A stretch of DNA of 23,289 nucleotides from a virus (IMGVR_UViG_3300037493_000213:1-23289), one strand, 5' to 3'; counted from the first letter of the stretch, positions 6,455 through 14,742 are shown. Numbers and translations: made by a program. Notes: generated by a model not told the origin, from the sequence alone.

Positions 6455-7654
6455 ATGGCTAATAGTATCTTAACGATTGACATGATTACCCGCAAAGCTC
6501 TTGAGATTCTCGAGAACAACCTGGTGATCACCCGTAACGTGAACCGTCAGTACGACGACAGCTTTGCTGTTGAAGGTGCCAAGATCGGTTCTACACTGCG
6601 TATCCGCTTACCCGACCGCGCTTTGGTAACTGACGGTGCCGCCTTGCAAGTTCAGGACGACAACGAACAGTTCACCACACTGACTGTTGCTTCACAAAAG
6701 CACATCGGCGTGAACTTCACATCTGCTGAATTGACCATGCAATTGGACGACTTCGCAGAACGTGTGTTGAAGCCTCGTATCAGCCAGTTGGCTTCCAGCA
6801 TTGATGCTGATGTTGCCAATGCGTACAAAACCATCGGTAACACCGTTGGCACTCCAGGCACCACTCCTTCTACTTCTTTGGTCTTGTTGCAAGCTCAACA
6901 GAAGCTGAACGAAAACGCTGCCGTGATGTCACCACGTTACGCTACCGTCAACCCTGCCGCTAACGCTGGTTTGGTCGAAGGCATGAAGGGTTTGTTTAAC
7001 CCCACCGACACCGTCAGCAAGCAGTTCAAGAACGGCATGATGGGCGCTGGCGTGTTGGGCTTTGACGAGGTCAACATGTCTCAGTCAATCAAGCAACACA
7101 CCACTGGTACACGTGCTGCTACTGGCAACACCACTGGCGCTGCTGTGACAACCGAAGGTGCATCTACTTTGACATTGACTGTCGGCTCTGGTGAACTTAT
7201 CGCTGTTGGTGACGTGTTTACGATTGCTGATTGCTACGCTGTGAACCCACAAACCCGTGAATCTACAGGTTCGTTGTTCCAGTTTGTTGCTCTGGCATCA
7301 ACAACTGCCACCACAACTGCTACCGTTACCGTGGCAGCCATGTACTCAGCTAGCCATGCTTTGGCCACCATGTTGACTTTGCCTGCTACCAGCAAAGCCG
7401 TCGTGTTTGTCGGCACGGCCAGCACTCAGTACCCACAAAACTTGGTCTACCACAAAGATGCGATCACTTTTGCGACCGCCGACTTGTTGCTGCCCCAAGG
7501 CGTCGATATGGCTGCTCGCGCAGTTCATAACGGTATCAGCTTGCGCGTTGTTCGTCAGTACGACATCAACAACGACCGTATGCCTTGCCGTATTGACGTA
7601 CTGTATGGCTTCAGCACAATCCGTCCACAAATGGCCTGCCGCATGTGGGGCTAA
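6455..7654 (+). CDS. Major coat protein (P22 gp5-like)
   Basis: Capsid shell subunit with HK97 fold, 399 residues. The P22 type is indicated by the N-terminal part (ITRKALEILENNLVITRNVN, residues 11-30) and by the C-terminal FATADLLLPQGVD and SLRVVRQYDINND motifs, followed by a VLYGFSTIRPQMACR ending. Between about residues 222 and 328 lies a Thr/Ala/Val-rich beta segment, matching in position the inserted I-domain of P22 coat. A strong Shine-Dalgarno (AAAGGA) precedes the ATG. A GC-rich UUCG hairpin follows the stop, fitting a heavily expressed gene. No truncation is seen. Confidence 0.95.
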   Translation: MANSILTIDMITRKALEILENNLVITRNVNRQYDDSFAVEGAKIGSTLRIRLPDRALVTDGAALQVQDDNEQFTTLTVASQKHIGVNFTSAELTMQLDDFAERVLKPRISQLASSIDADVANAYKTIGNTVGTPGTTPSTSLVLLQAQQKLNENAAVMSPRYATVNPAANAGLVEGMKGLFNPTDTVSKQFKNGMMGAGVLGFDEVNMSQSIKQHTTGTRAATGNTTGAAVTTEGASTLTLTVGSGELIAVGDVFTIADCYAVNPQTRESTGSLFQFVALASTTATTTATVTVAAMYSASHALATMLTLPATSKAVVFVGTASTQYPQNLVYHKDAITFATADLLLPQGVDMAARAVHNGISLRVVRQYDINNDRMPCRIDVLYGFSTIRPQMACRMWG

Positions 7655-7661
7655 ATTGATT

Positions 7662-7695
7662 GGGGGCTTCGGCCCCTGTCTTCGTAACTCTTTTT
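7662..7695 (+). terminator. UUCG hairpin after coat gene (partial terminator)
   Basis: GGGGC (7663-7667) pairs with GCCCC (7672-7676) around the very stable TTCG loop (7668-7671), with one possible G:U extension. The T-run (7691-7695) comes only 14-15 bases later and overlaps the leader of the next gene. Termination is therefore probably weak. The element may instead protect the 3' end of the coat message. Confidence 0.55.
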
Positions 7696-7708
7696 AAGGA
7701 AATTTATC

Positions 7709-8131
7709 ATGGCATTACCTAATTCTGGCGGTGGATACCAAGTCGGTGACGGCAACCTGAACGAAATCGACTTGTATGCAACAGCGTCTCAACAGACCGC
7801 AACCGCAACCGCGACCCTGACCGTTGCACAAATTACGGGCAACTTGTTGGTGGGTAACCCCACCACAACCGCTGCTACGTACACTTTGCCAACGGCAACC
7901 GCAATTGATGCGGTCATAACTAACGCAAAAATTGGCAGCACGTTCAATTTGACTGTTATTAACCTCGGCACTTCCACCGGCCTCATCACGATGGCTGTTG
8001 GAACTGGCATCACTGCGGTTGGCAACTTGGTTGTTGCTATTACTGGCAGTGCGGCAGGTGTTGGTGGCGCAGCGCAGTTCATGTTCCGCAAAACAGGCGA
8101 CGCTGCATACACTTTGTATCGTATTGCTTAA
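7709..8131 (+). CDS. Putative head decoration or fibre protein
   Basis: One hundred and forty residues, low in charge and rich in Ala, Thr, Gly and Val, with a repetitive beta-strand pattern resembling capsid decoration or fibre shafts. The N-terminus MALPNSGGGYQVGDGNLNE is Gly/Asn-rich. The C-terminus (AAQFMFRKTGDAAYTLYRI) resembles the closing strands of phage beta proteins with a ligand-type fold. It has a good Shine-Dalgarno (AAGGA) and lies between two GC-rich hairpins directly after the coat gene. The exact role is inferred from position; no enzyme motif is seen. Confidence 0.7.
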   Translation: MALPNSGGGYQVGDGNLNEIDLYATASQQTATATATLTVAQITGNLLVGNPTTTAATYTLPTATAIDAVITNAKIGSTFNLTVINLGTSTGLITMAVGTGITAVGNLVVAITGSAAGVGGAAQFMFRKTGDAAYTLYRIA

Positions 8132-8135
8132 ACCT

Positions 8136-8161
8136 AAATAGGGGCTTCGGCCCCTATTTTT
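8136..8161 (+). terminator. Intrinsic terminator with UUCG loop
   Basis: A 10-bp stem: AAATA-GGGGC (8136-8145) pairs with GCCCC-TATTT (8150-8159) around TTCG (8146-8149). The T-rich 3' arm runs directly into TTTT (8157-8161). This is a textbook Rho-independent terminator and the strongest in the window. It lies inside the head operon, so some read-through or a downstream promoter is needed for the later genes. Confidence 0.85.
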
Positions 8162-8174
8162 AAAGGAAAAAATC

Positions 8175-8393
8175 ATGCCAAATACTATTGCTGTAGGCGT
8201 CGCGTTTGAAGACGCGCAACTAAACGGCGCAATCATGGGCAAAACTGGTGGAACTGCGGGCTTCTACGGAACCACGCCGATTACACAAGCTGCGGCCATC
8301 ACTGCGGTCGGAAACACTGCTACGGGAACTGAGCTGGCAACCGCCATCAATGCTCTTCGTACTGCGTTGAAAAACATCGGCATCACTGCCTAA
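8175..8393 (+). CDS. Head fibre-like small protein
   Basis: Seventy-two residues containing GKTGGTAGFYGTTPITQ (about residues 22-38), a motif common at the C-terminus of phage head fibre proteins, often written as GFFGxTPxxQ. It is followed by Gly/Thr-rich beta sequence and a terminal helix (LATAINALRTALKNIGI). As a stand-alone short protein it probably decorates the capsid surface. A strong Shine-Dalgarno (AAAGGA) lies just after the terminator. The gene is bracketed by GC-rich hairpins on both sides. Confidence 0.72.
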   Translation: MPNTIAVGVAFEDAQLNGAIMGKTGGTAGFYGTTPITQAAAITAVGNTATGTELATAINALRTALKNIGITA

Positions 8394-8400
8394 ACCAAAC

Positions 8401-8419
8401 GGGGGCCTAAACAGCCCCC
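8401..8419 (+). terminator. GC-rich hairpin after head fibre gene
   Basis: GGGGGC (8401-8406) pairs with GCCCCC (8414-8419) around a CTAAACA loop. Only TCTT follows, so termination would be weak. It ends ten bases before the next ATG and removes room for a Shine-Dalgarno. It may lower expression of the following gene. Confidence 0.5.
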
Positions 8420-8428
8420 TCTTAAACT

Positions 8429-8614
8429 ATGGCTGTTATTTACATGTCTCATGAAGTTCACGGTGCCAAGGTTGCTACTATGGAACTTGAAGCCGTAGAA
8501 GATGAAAAAAATGGCTGGGTGCGATATACTTTAGACACGCCTGTTGAGGCGGCTCCACTGGAAGTCAAACGTCGTCGTAGCCGATCACCAGAGGTGGTCG
8601 AACAAGGAGCATAA
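8429..8614 (+). CDS. Small conserved phage head-region protein
   Basis: Sixty-one residues. The first half (VIYMSHEVHGAKVATMELE) resembles a short protein often found beside phage coat genes, where the HGxKVA core recurs. The second half is charged and ends in a basic patch (KRRRSRSP) and an acidic tail. No Shine-Dalgarno is visible before the ATG at 8429. A second in-frame ATG lies at 8444, also without a clear site. A capsid-associated role is inferred only from position. It ends two bases before the next ATG. Confidence 0.65.
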   Translation: MAVIYMSHEVHGAKVATMELEAVEDEKNGWVRYTLDTPVEAAPLEVKRRRSRSPEVVEQGA

Positions 8615-8616
8615 AC

Positions 8617-9333
8617 ATGGCCATCTACACTGCTGGCGATCAAATCAATAGAGCATTACGATTGCTTGGTGTGTTGGCCGAAGGTGAGACAACTTCCGCG
8701 TCCGTGTCTCAAGATTCGCTGATGGCGCTGAATCAAATGATTGATTCATGGAACACTGAGCGTTTGGCTGTTTTTAGCACTCAAGATCAAATGTTTACTT
8801 GGCCTGCGGGTCAAATTACGCGCACTCTTGGCCCCACAGGTAATTTTGTAGGTAACAGGCCAATACTGTTGGATGATGCCACTTACTACCGCGATGCAAG
8901 CACCAACGTGTCTTACGGCATCAAATTTATCAATCAACAACAGTACGACGGCATTGCTGTGAAAACGGTGACGTCTACATACCCACAGGTCATTTTTGTC
9001 AACATGACCTACCCTGACGTTACGATGACCGTTTACCCACAGCCTACACGGGACTTGGAATGGCACTTTATTTCGGTTGAGGAATTGACTCAGCCCGCCA
9101 CTTTGGTGACCAACATCTTGTTCCCACCAGGCTATTTGCGGGCGTTTACCTACAACTTGGCAATGGAAATTGCACCCGAGTTTGGCGTTGAGCCAAGCCC
9201 ACAAGTGCAACGGATTGCAATGACGTCCAAGCGCAATCTCAAGCGCATCAACAATCCTGACGACATCATGTCGATGCCTTACGCCATTGTGGCCTCACGT
9301 CAGCGGTTCAACATCTACGCCGGTAATTACTGA
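8617..9333 (+). CDS. Tail accessory / head-tail adaptor protein (P22 gp4-like)
   Basis: Protein of 238 residues that would bind below the portal and extend the neck. The N-terminus (AGDQINRALRLLGVLAEGET) is the typical helix of gp4-type adaptors. Near residues 168-195 the NLAMEIAPEFGVEPSP motif matches the AxxIAPDY-type region of P22 gp4. At 238 residues it is longer than P22 gp4 (about 166), with extra beta sequence in the middle (residues about 60-150). It has a strong Shine-Dalgarno (AAGGAG) and overlaps the next gene by one base (TGATG). Confidence 0.85.
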   Translation: MAIYTAGDQINRALRLLGVLAEGETTSASVSQDSLMALNQMIDSWNTERLAVFSTQDQMFTWPAGQITRTLGPTGNFVGNRPILLDDATYYRDASTNVSYGIKFINQQQYDGIAVKTVTSTYPQVIFVNMTYPDVTMTVYPQPTRDLEWHFISVEELTQPATLVTNILFPPGYLRAFTYNLAMEIAPEFGVEPSPQVQRIAMTSKRNLKRINNPDDIMSMPYAIVASRQRFNIYAGNY

Positions 9334-10775
9334 TGCAAACGCCGATTCTTGGTGCAAGCTATGTTGCTCGCAGCATCAACGCTGCCAACAATCGCATGGT
9401 GAACCTGTACCCCGAAGCCACGCCAGACAACGGTCAGACGGCGGCTTTTCTAACGCGCTGCCCTGGGTTGGATTTTTTGCAAACAATCGGCACCGGCCCG
9501 ATCAGAGCGCTTTGGGCACATCAGACCAACGGGTCTGACTTTTATGTGGTGTCAGGTTTGGAAGTCTATAAAGTTACGGGCATGACCGCCGTGCCTACTT
9601 TGCTTGGTACCGTAACCGGCACTGGCCCCGTGTCCATTGCCGACAACGGCACCCAGATATTCTTTGCCTGCAATCCTGATAGTTACATTTACAACGAAGT
9701 CACCAACGTGTTTGCCCAGATCACTGATCCAGATTTCCCTGGCGCGGTGACTGTAGGCTATCTAGACGGCTATTTTGTGTTTAATGAGCCAGACAGCCAA
9801 AAGGTGTGGGTGACGTCGCTGTTGGACGGCCTGTCGGTCGATCCGTTGGATTTTGCTAGCTCTGAAGGCTCACCCGACGGTTTGGTGGCGCTCATCGTAG
9901 ACCACCGTGAAGCCTGGTTGTTTGGTACCGATTCTGTTGAAGTCTGGTACGACGCTGGCTTGGCTGACTTCCCGCTCACCCGCATCCAAGGCGCGTTTAA
10001 CGAAATTGGCTGCGTGGCTGCGTTCTCTGTAGCCAAGCTCGACAACGGTTTGTTTTGGCTGGGCACCGATGCCCGTGGCCAAGGCATCGTCTACCGTGCC
10101 AACGGCTACACCGGCCAACGGGTGTCCACCCATGCTATTGAGTACGCAATTGCTCAGTACAGCGACATTTCAGACGCGGTGGCCTACACCTACCAGCAAG
10201 AAGGCCATGCTTTCTATGTGCTGACGTTCCCTACCGGCAACGCCACATGGGTGTTTGACGTGGCTACCCAAGCATGGCACGAACGTGCTGGCTGGGACAA
10301 CGGAGAATTTACCCGTCACCGATCCAATTGTCAGTGCAACTTTGGTGGCAACACCATCGTGGGCGACTTTGAAAATGGCAACATCTACCAGATGACGTTG
10401 GATGTCTACGATGACTATGATGAGCCTCAAAAATGGCTGCGCTCATGGCGGGCGCTGCCTAGCGGTCAAAACAACCTCAAACGTACCGCGCACCACAGTT
10501 TGCAGTTAAATTGCGAATCAGGTACTGGGTTGGCCACCGGTCAAGGCGACGATCCTCAAGTCATGTTGCGCTGGTCTGATGATGGCGGCCATACTTGGAG
10601 CAATGAGCATTGGTCACCGATGGGCAAGATCGGGGCGTACTATCAGCGCGTCTTTTGGCGGCGGCTTGGCATGACGCTCAAGCTGCGGGACAGGGTTTAT
10701 GAAGTGTCTGGGACTGATCCTGTAAAGGTCGCCATCATGGGCGCTGAATTGATTCTGAGCCCGACCAATGCCTGA
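9333..10775 (+). CDS. Packaged DNA stabilisation protein (P22 gp10-like)
   Basis: Neck or plug protein of 480 residues, close to the 472 of P22 gp10, which closes the portal channel after packaging. The N-terminal RSINAANNRMVNLYPE motif is a hallmark of this family. The rest is beta-rich with repeated Trp and aromatic blades (AWLFGTDSVEVWYD; NGLFWLGTD; NATWVFDVATQAWHER), suggesting a beta-propeller. The start overlaps the adaptor stop by one base, and the end overlaps the fibre gene by 8 bp. The gp4-gp10 order is as in P22. Confidence 0.9.
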   Translation: MQTPILGASYVARSINAANNRMVNLYPEATPDNGQTAAFLTRCPGLDFLQTIGTGPIRALWAHQTNGSDFYVVSGLEVYKVTGMTAVPTLLGTVTGTGPVSIADNGTQIFFACNPDSYIYNEVTNVFAQITDPDFPGAVTVGYLDGYFVFNEPDSQKVWVTSLLDGLSVDPLDFASSEGSPDGLVALIVDHREAWLFGTDSVEVWYDAGLADFPLTRIQGAFNEIGCVAAFSVAKLDNGLFWLGTDARGQGIVYRANGYTGQRVSTHAIEYAIAQYSDISDAVAYTYQQEGHAFYVLTFPTGNATWVFDVATQAWHERAGWDNGEFTRHRSNCQCNFGGNTIVGDFENGNIYQMTLDVYDDYDEPQKWLRSWRALPSGQNNLKRTAHHSLQLNCESGTGLATGQGDDPQVMLRWSDDGGHTWSNEHWSPMGKIGAYYQRVFWRRLGMTLKLRDRVYEVSGTDPVKVAIMGAELILSPTNA

Positions 10776-12654
10776 ACAACTTAATATAACGAACCTACCT
10801 TCGTCGCGGGTTGAGTTTATCGACCCCCGCACGGGGTTGATGTCGCGTGAGTGGTATCGGTTCTTTTTGAACTTGTTTACCTTGACCGGCGGCGGCAACA
10901 ACCAGACATCTTTGGATGACTTGCAACTTGCGCCGCCATTCGTACCCGCAACTGCGGGCGGCGGTTCAGGCACGGTCACATCGGTTGATGTGTCTGGCGG
11001 CACCACAGGGTTGACTACTACTGGTGGCCCGATTACCACCAGTGGCACGATTACATTTGCCGGTATTTTGAATATCGCCAACGGCGGCACAGGAGCCTCA
11101 ACGGCGGCAGGCGCTCCCTTTGCGCTTAAAGGTGCCAACGCCGACATTACCAGTTTGGCGGGGCTTACCGGCCCTATCAGCAGCCCAACCTATGTGCAAT
11201 TTGGCAGCGGATCAGGTACGACTTTGGCCGCTGGCCGCATGTGGTACGACGAAACTGTTGGCTCGCTAAATTTTGGTATGGGTAATGGCAACATCACCCA
11301 GCAAGTTGGTGAAGAGCTATTTATTTACGGCAAAGCCTCTGCGGCAATTACAGACTCCCCACTACAGATTGTTTACCATACCGGCACGGTAGGAGCCAGC
11401 GGAGTTATTACGTTTGCGCCTACGATTGCAGGAATTACAAACGCAAACGACATTGTTGGCGTAGCTACTGAATCGTTGGCGCTTAATGATTTTGGGCGAA
11501 TCACAACTTATGGTTTAGTGCGTGGCATTACAACTAACGGTGCTGCTTTTGGTGAAACTTGGGCTGATGATGACGAAATTTGGTACAACCCTGTAACTGG
11601 CAACCCTACCAATGTTGAACCGGTTGCGCCTAACATTAAGATGCAAATTGGCATTGTGGTTAATGCAGGGTCTGGTGGTTCTGGCTCGTTTCAAGTGGGA
11701 TTGCAACGTGGCTCAAAACTTGGTGGCACTGACTCCAACGTGCAGTTTGGCACCTTGGCCAACAACAACCTGATCGCCTACGACAGCACGTTAGGCTATT
11801 GGAAGAACGTCACCGCAACCACTTTGGGTTTAGGTACGGTCACTTCGGTTGCGGCGACTGTTCCTTCATTCCTATCAGTTACCGGCTCACCTATCACAAC
11901 TTCAGGTACTTTAGCCATTTCCTATTCAGGGACGGCTTTGCCGGTTGCCAACGGCGGCACAGGCACGGCCACACCCGCGCTGGTTGCAGGCACCAACGTC
12001 AGCATCACCGGCACTTGGCCAAACCAGACAATCAATTCCAGCAACCCAGGCGGCACGGTTACTTCAGTGGCGGCTACGGTGCCGTCGTTCTTGTCGGTCA
12101 CCGGTTCACCGATTACTTCGTCCGGCACCTTGGCCATCGCCTATTCGGGAACGGCTTTGCCTATTCTGAACGGCGGTACAGGTCAGACGACTGCCGCCGC
12201 CGCATTCAACGCCTTGTCGCCCATCACTAGCACTGGTGACCTGATCATTGGAAACGGCACCAACAGCGCCACAAGGTTGGCCATTGGGGCCAATAACTAC
12301 GTTCTGACATCCAACGGCACCACGGCGACATGGGCGGCGGCCAGCGGCAGCGGGGCAACAATCAGCAATGACACGACAACGGCCACCAACATCTACCCTT
12401 TGCTGGCCAACGCCACTTCTGGTTCGGTGGCTACGGTTTACACCAGCAATGCCAACTTGTTGTACAAGCCATCTACGGGCGAATTCTTGGCTCAACAATT
12501 TAACGCGGGCAACGGAATTTACGTCAACAGCAAAACCATTTCTACAAGTTACACTATAGCTACTGGAAATTCAGGCATGTCGGCTGGGCCGATCACCATT
12601 GCTAGCGGTAAGACAGTGACAGTCTCGTCAGGTTCCCGCTGGGTTGTTTTGTAA
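10768..12654 (+). CDS. Long tail fibre protein with beta repeats
   Basis: Predicted host-recognition fibre, 628 residues. The N-terminus (residues 1-30, including SREWYRFFLNLFT) is a short attachment segment seen on many phage fibres. A middle domain (about 137-340) is the beta module with GLVRGI and ADDDEIWYNPVTG. Three copies of a GTVTSV...NGGTG repeat start at residues 68, 356 and 429; the last two are 44 residues each and nearly identical. The C-terminal 39 residues end in SGSRWVVL and recur in the fibre at 19605-20354. It overlaps the preceding gene by 8 bp and has no clear Shine-Dalgarno, so coupling is likely. Confidence 0.85.
   Translation: MPEQLNITNLPSSRVEFIDPRTGLMSREWYRFFLNLFTLTGGGNNQTSLDDLQLAPPFVPATAGGGSGTVTSVDVSGGTTGLTTTGGPITTSGTITFAGILNIANGGTGASTAAGAPFALKGANADITSLAGLTGPISSPTYVQFGSGSGTTLAAGRMWYDETVGSLNFGMGNGNITQQVGEELFIYGKASAAITDSPLQIVYHTGTVGASGVITFAPTIAGITNANDIVGVATESLALNDFGRITTYGLVRGITTNGAAFGETWADDDEIWYNPVTGNPTNVEPVAPNIKMQIGIVVNAGSGGSGSFQVGLQRGSKLGGTDSNVQFGTLANNNLIAYDSTLGYWKNVTATTLGLGTVTSVAATVPSFLSVTGSPITTSGTLAISYSGTALPVANGGTGTATPALVAGTNVSITGTWPNQTINSSNPGGTVTSVAATVPSFLSVTGSPITSSGTLAIAYSGTALPILNGGTGQTTAAAAFNALSPITSTGDLIIGNGTNSATRLAIGANNYVLTSNGTTATWAAASGSGATISNDTTTATNIYPLLANATSGSVATVYTSNANLLYKPSTGEFLAQQFNAGNGIYVNSKTISTSYTIATGNSGMSAGPITIASGKTVTVSSGSRWVVL
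11833..12183 (+). repeat. Two 132-bp coding repeats in tail fibre gene
   Basis: Repeat units 11833-11964 and 12052-12183 encode almost the same 44 residues but differ at many third positions. The protein sequence therefore seems to be held by selection while the DNA has drifted. A more diverged copy lies at 10969-11097. The units probably form repeated shaft turns of a trimeric fibre. Confidence 0.8.
12535..12651 (+). repeat. Fibre C-terminal module, copy 1 (SGSRWVVL)
   Basis: This 39-codon module matches the last 39 codons of the gene ending at 20354, with about 25 identical residues. Both end in RWVVL and both directly precede the stop. A shared end module on two fibres suggests a common trimer cap, chaperone site or receptor-contact piece. 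Confidence 0.75.
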
Positions 12655-12665
12655 AAGGTGCTTCA

Positions 12666-13001
12666 ATGACTGTAACTGCCAAAAATCTAGTGCCAGCCAA
12701 AACCGTTGAGGCGACTCAGACAACGCAATACACGGCCAATGGTGTAACCACGATCATTGACAAATTCACAGCCACCAACTACAGCGGTTCTGCGGCCACC
12801 ATCAGCGTCAACTTAATCACCGCCACGGGCACCGCCAGCAACGACAACTTGATTGTCAAAGCCAAATCCTTGGCTGCATCTGAGACTTATATCTTTCCTG
12901 AGCTTGTTGGCCACATCTTGCCATCTGGCGGGTTTATCTCCACAATCGCAGGCACAGCCAGCGCCATCAACATGCGCGTCAGCGGAAGGGAAATCTCGTG
13001 A
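12666..13001 (+). CDS. Small beta-sandwich protein, fibre-associated
   Basis: Protein of 111 residues with alternating strand-like segments (TTIIDKFTATNY; AATISVNLI; DNLIVKAKSL), resembling a single Ig-like or jelly-roll domain. There is no signal peptide or membrane segment. The Shine-Dalgarno AAAGGTG lies eight bases after the fibre stop region, and its own stop overlaps the GTG start of the glycosyltransferase. A role as a fibre or tail component, or as a surface decoration, is inferred from position. No specific family is claimed. Confidence 0.65.
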   Translation: MTVTAKNLVPAKTVEATQTTQYTANGVTTIIDKFTATNYSGSAATISVNLITATGTASNDNLIVKAKSLAASETYIFPELVGHILPSGGFISTIAGTASAINMRVSGREIS

Positions 13002-13870
13002 CCGTTGTCATTCAGACTTACTGCGAACACCCCGCTTTGGCCTACGGCGCTTTGATGGTGTTTAAAACATTGCGCGTGGGATTTCCCACCGCAAAAGTAC
13101 TTGTTGTTGATAACGGAAGCCACCCAGACGTATTGCCTCAAATAAAAAAAGCAGCCCTCGACGCCGGATGCTTGTTTACGCCCGCGCCGCGCCAGCATTT
13201 TTTAGATTTCTACCGCTGGGTATTGTTTGAGCAGACCGCCATGACTTCGATAGTTTTACTTGATCCTGACGTAGTGTTTTGGAACAACGTAGAGCATTGG
13301 AAATTTGACGGCTTAATGGCAGGCAGACTCATTCCTGACCTCTACAATTACGGCGTGACTTCTTTGTCTCGGCTGCACCCTAGTTATCTATGGGTGCCAG
13401 ATGTGGCCAAGCTGCGTCAAGCATTAGCAAATACACACGCTAATGGCTTTGATCCTTTGCGTCAGTTTTCCGCGCCAGCCAACGGCAAAATGTATTTCTG
13501 GGACACCGGCGCGGGTCTGTACCAAGCGTTAGCCACCAAATGCGATTCATTCTCTGACGCGCAACTTGATTGCTACGATCACTTATTTTATGGCTCCCAT
13601 CTTCCTGTTGTGCAACCCGCGTTAAACGATGAAAACTTAACGTACTTTGCCCATCAGGCCGCAGCAGGAAATGACTTGACTGCGCTTAAAGGCATTTGGC
13701 GCGAACAAGATAAGCACTTTAAATCACAACGTCAAAAACCTTTGCGTGGTGAAATGATGTTGGCTGAAATGATTAAAACTTGCAAAACTTTAGGCCAAGC
13801 ACAAGGAATTGAAAGCGGATACGATGTTGCGGTAGAAGGCTTACTTAGTAACATAAAGGCTCAACTATGA
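12998..13870 (+). CDS. Glycosyltransferase, GT-A type
   Basis: Predicted nucleotide-sugar transferase, 290 residues. The N-terminal Rossmann-like half starts with VVIQTYCEHPALAYGALM and VLVVDNGSHPDV (residues 34-45), the usual GT2 nucleotide-binding pattern. The DxD metal motif is D89-P90-D91 in VLLDPDVVFW. The C-terminal part contains FWDTGAGLYQAL (168-179), as in acceptor-side regions. The start is GTG at 12998, overlapping the previous stop (GTGA); the end overlaps the next ATG (ATGA). Donor and acceptor cannot be read from sequence. Targets could be virion protein, host surface glycan or a metabolite. It stands between fibre and ejection genes, an unusual place for an enzyme. Confidence 0.82.
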   Translation: MTVVIQTYCEHPALAYGALMVFKTLRVGFPTAKVLVVDNGSHPDVLPQIKKAALDAGCLFTPAPRQHFLDFYRWVLFEQTAMTSIVLLDPDVVFWNNVEHWKFDGLMAGRLIPDLYNYGVTSLSRLHPSYLWVPDVAKLRQALANTHANGFDPLRQFSAPANGKMYFWDTGAGLYQALATKCDSFSDAQLDCYDHLFYGSHLPVVQPALNDENLTYFAHQAAAGNDLTALKGIWREQDKHFKSQRQKPLRGEMMLAEMIKTCKTLGQAQGIESGYDVAVEGLLSNIKAQL

Positions 13871-14742
13871 GCAATTTAACCAAGCAAGAAGACGTCGGCC
13901 AACTGGTTTTGCGTGAGCTTTTGAGCTTAGAAAAGCCTGAGCAAACGCTTTTGCAGTTGCCGCAAGTCGAATGCTCTGTCGTGCATCACTTTGGCCCTGG
14001 GGTGTGTATCCGTGAGGTTTTCATGCCTGCGGACACTTTGGCTATTGGCCATAAACAAAAATTTGACCACCTAAACATTATGTTGCGCGGCAAAGTAATG
14101 ATTGTTACAGACGACGGCAGCACCCAAGTATTGACTGCGCCGATGATCTTTACCGGCAAAGCTGGCCGCAAGATAGGGTACGTTTTGGAAGATATGGTAT
14201 GGCAAAACATCTACGCCACTGAGTTGACAGACCCAGACGCGGTGGAAGCTGTTTTTATTGAAAAAAGCGAAGATTGGATGCAAGACCAACAATCTAAACT
14301 GGCAATTGAAAAGCTAACCCGTGTAGACGACCGTAAAGATTACTTTAACTTGCTTGACGAATGCGGTATACCTCATGAGTTGGCCAGACAGCAGTCTGAA
14401 AACGAATACGATCAAAGATGGGTTGATAGCCAAATTACTCGCGTAGCTGAGTCGCCCATAGAAGGTAAAGGTCTATTTTTGACTTCACCAGTAAAATCAG
14501 GCGACATTATTTGCGCGGCCAGAATAGACGGGTACCGAACACAAGGTGGTCGATTTACCAACCATTCAAAAACACCAAACGCAAAAATGGTTATGCTGCC
14601 TAACGGCAACATCGATCTTGTTGCGCTAGTTGACATTGAAGGATGTAAAGGCGGCGCTATGGGTACTGAGATAACAATTGACTACCGGCAAGCCTTGGCG
14701 CTGTCAGGTATTGAATTTAAGGAGTCAGCATGTCAGCAATAG
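13867..14742 (+). CDS. Cupin-SET fusion, predicted protein-lysine methyltransferase
   Basis: Two-domain protein, 291 residues. Residues about 30-120 form a cupin-like beta barrel, with GHKQKFDHLNIMLRGKV (61-77) resembling cupin motif 1. Residues about 190-281 are a SET domain: GKGLF at 200-204, the NHS-xx-PN signature at 232-238, and EITIDY with the expected catalytic tyrosine Y273. SET domains transfer methyl from S-adenosylmethionine to lysine. The Cys-rich pre- and post-SET parts found in many eukaryotic enzymes are absent, as in short viral SET proteins. The start overlaps the glycosyltransferase stop as ATGA; the end overlaps the next gene by 13 bp. The substrate is unknown: a capsid, fibre or host protein. 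The SET call is firm; the function of the cupin half is open. Confidence 0.82.
   Translation: MSNLTKQEDVGQLVLRELLSLEKPEQTLLQLPQVECSVVHHFGPGVCIREVFMPADTLAIGHKQKFDHLNIMLRGKVMIVTDDGSTQVLTAPMIFTGKAGRKIGYVLEDMVWQNIYATELTDPDAVEAVFIEKSEDWMQDQQSKLAIEKLTRVDDRKDYFNLLDECGIPHELARQQSENEYDQRWVDSQITRVAESPIEGKGLFLTSPVKSGDIICAARIDGYRTQGGRFTNHSKTPNAKMVMLPNGNIDLVALVDIEGCKGGAMGTEITIDYRQALALSGIEFKESACQQ

Noticed and set aside
10614-11147. Minus-strand frame of 177 codons opposite the fibre gene
   Set aside because: It is a shadow of the G/T-rich fibre coding frame; it has no ribosome site and runs against the operon.
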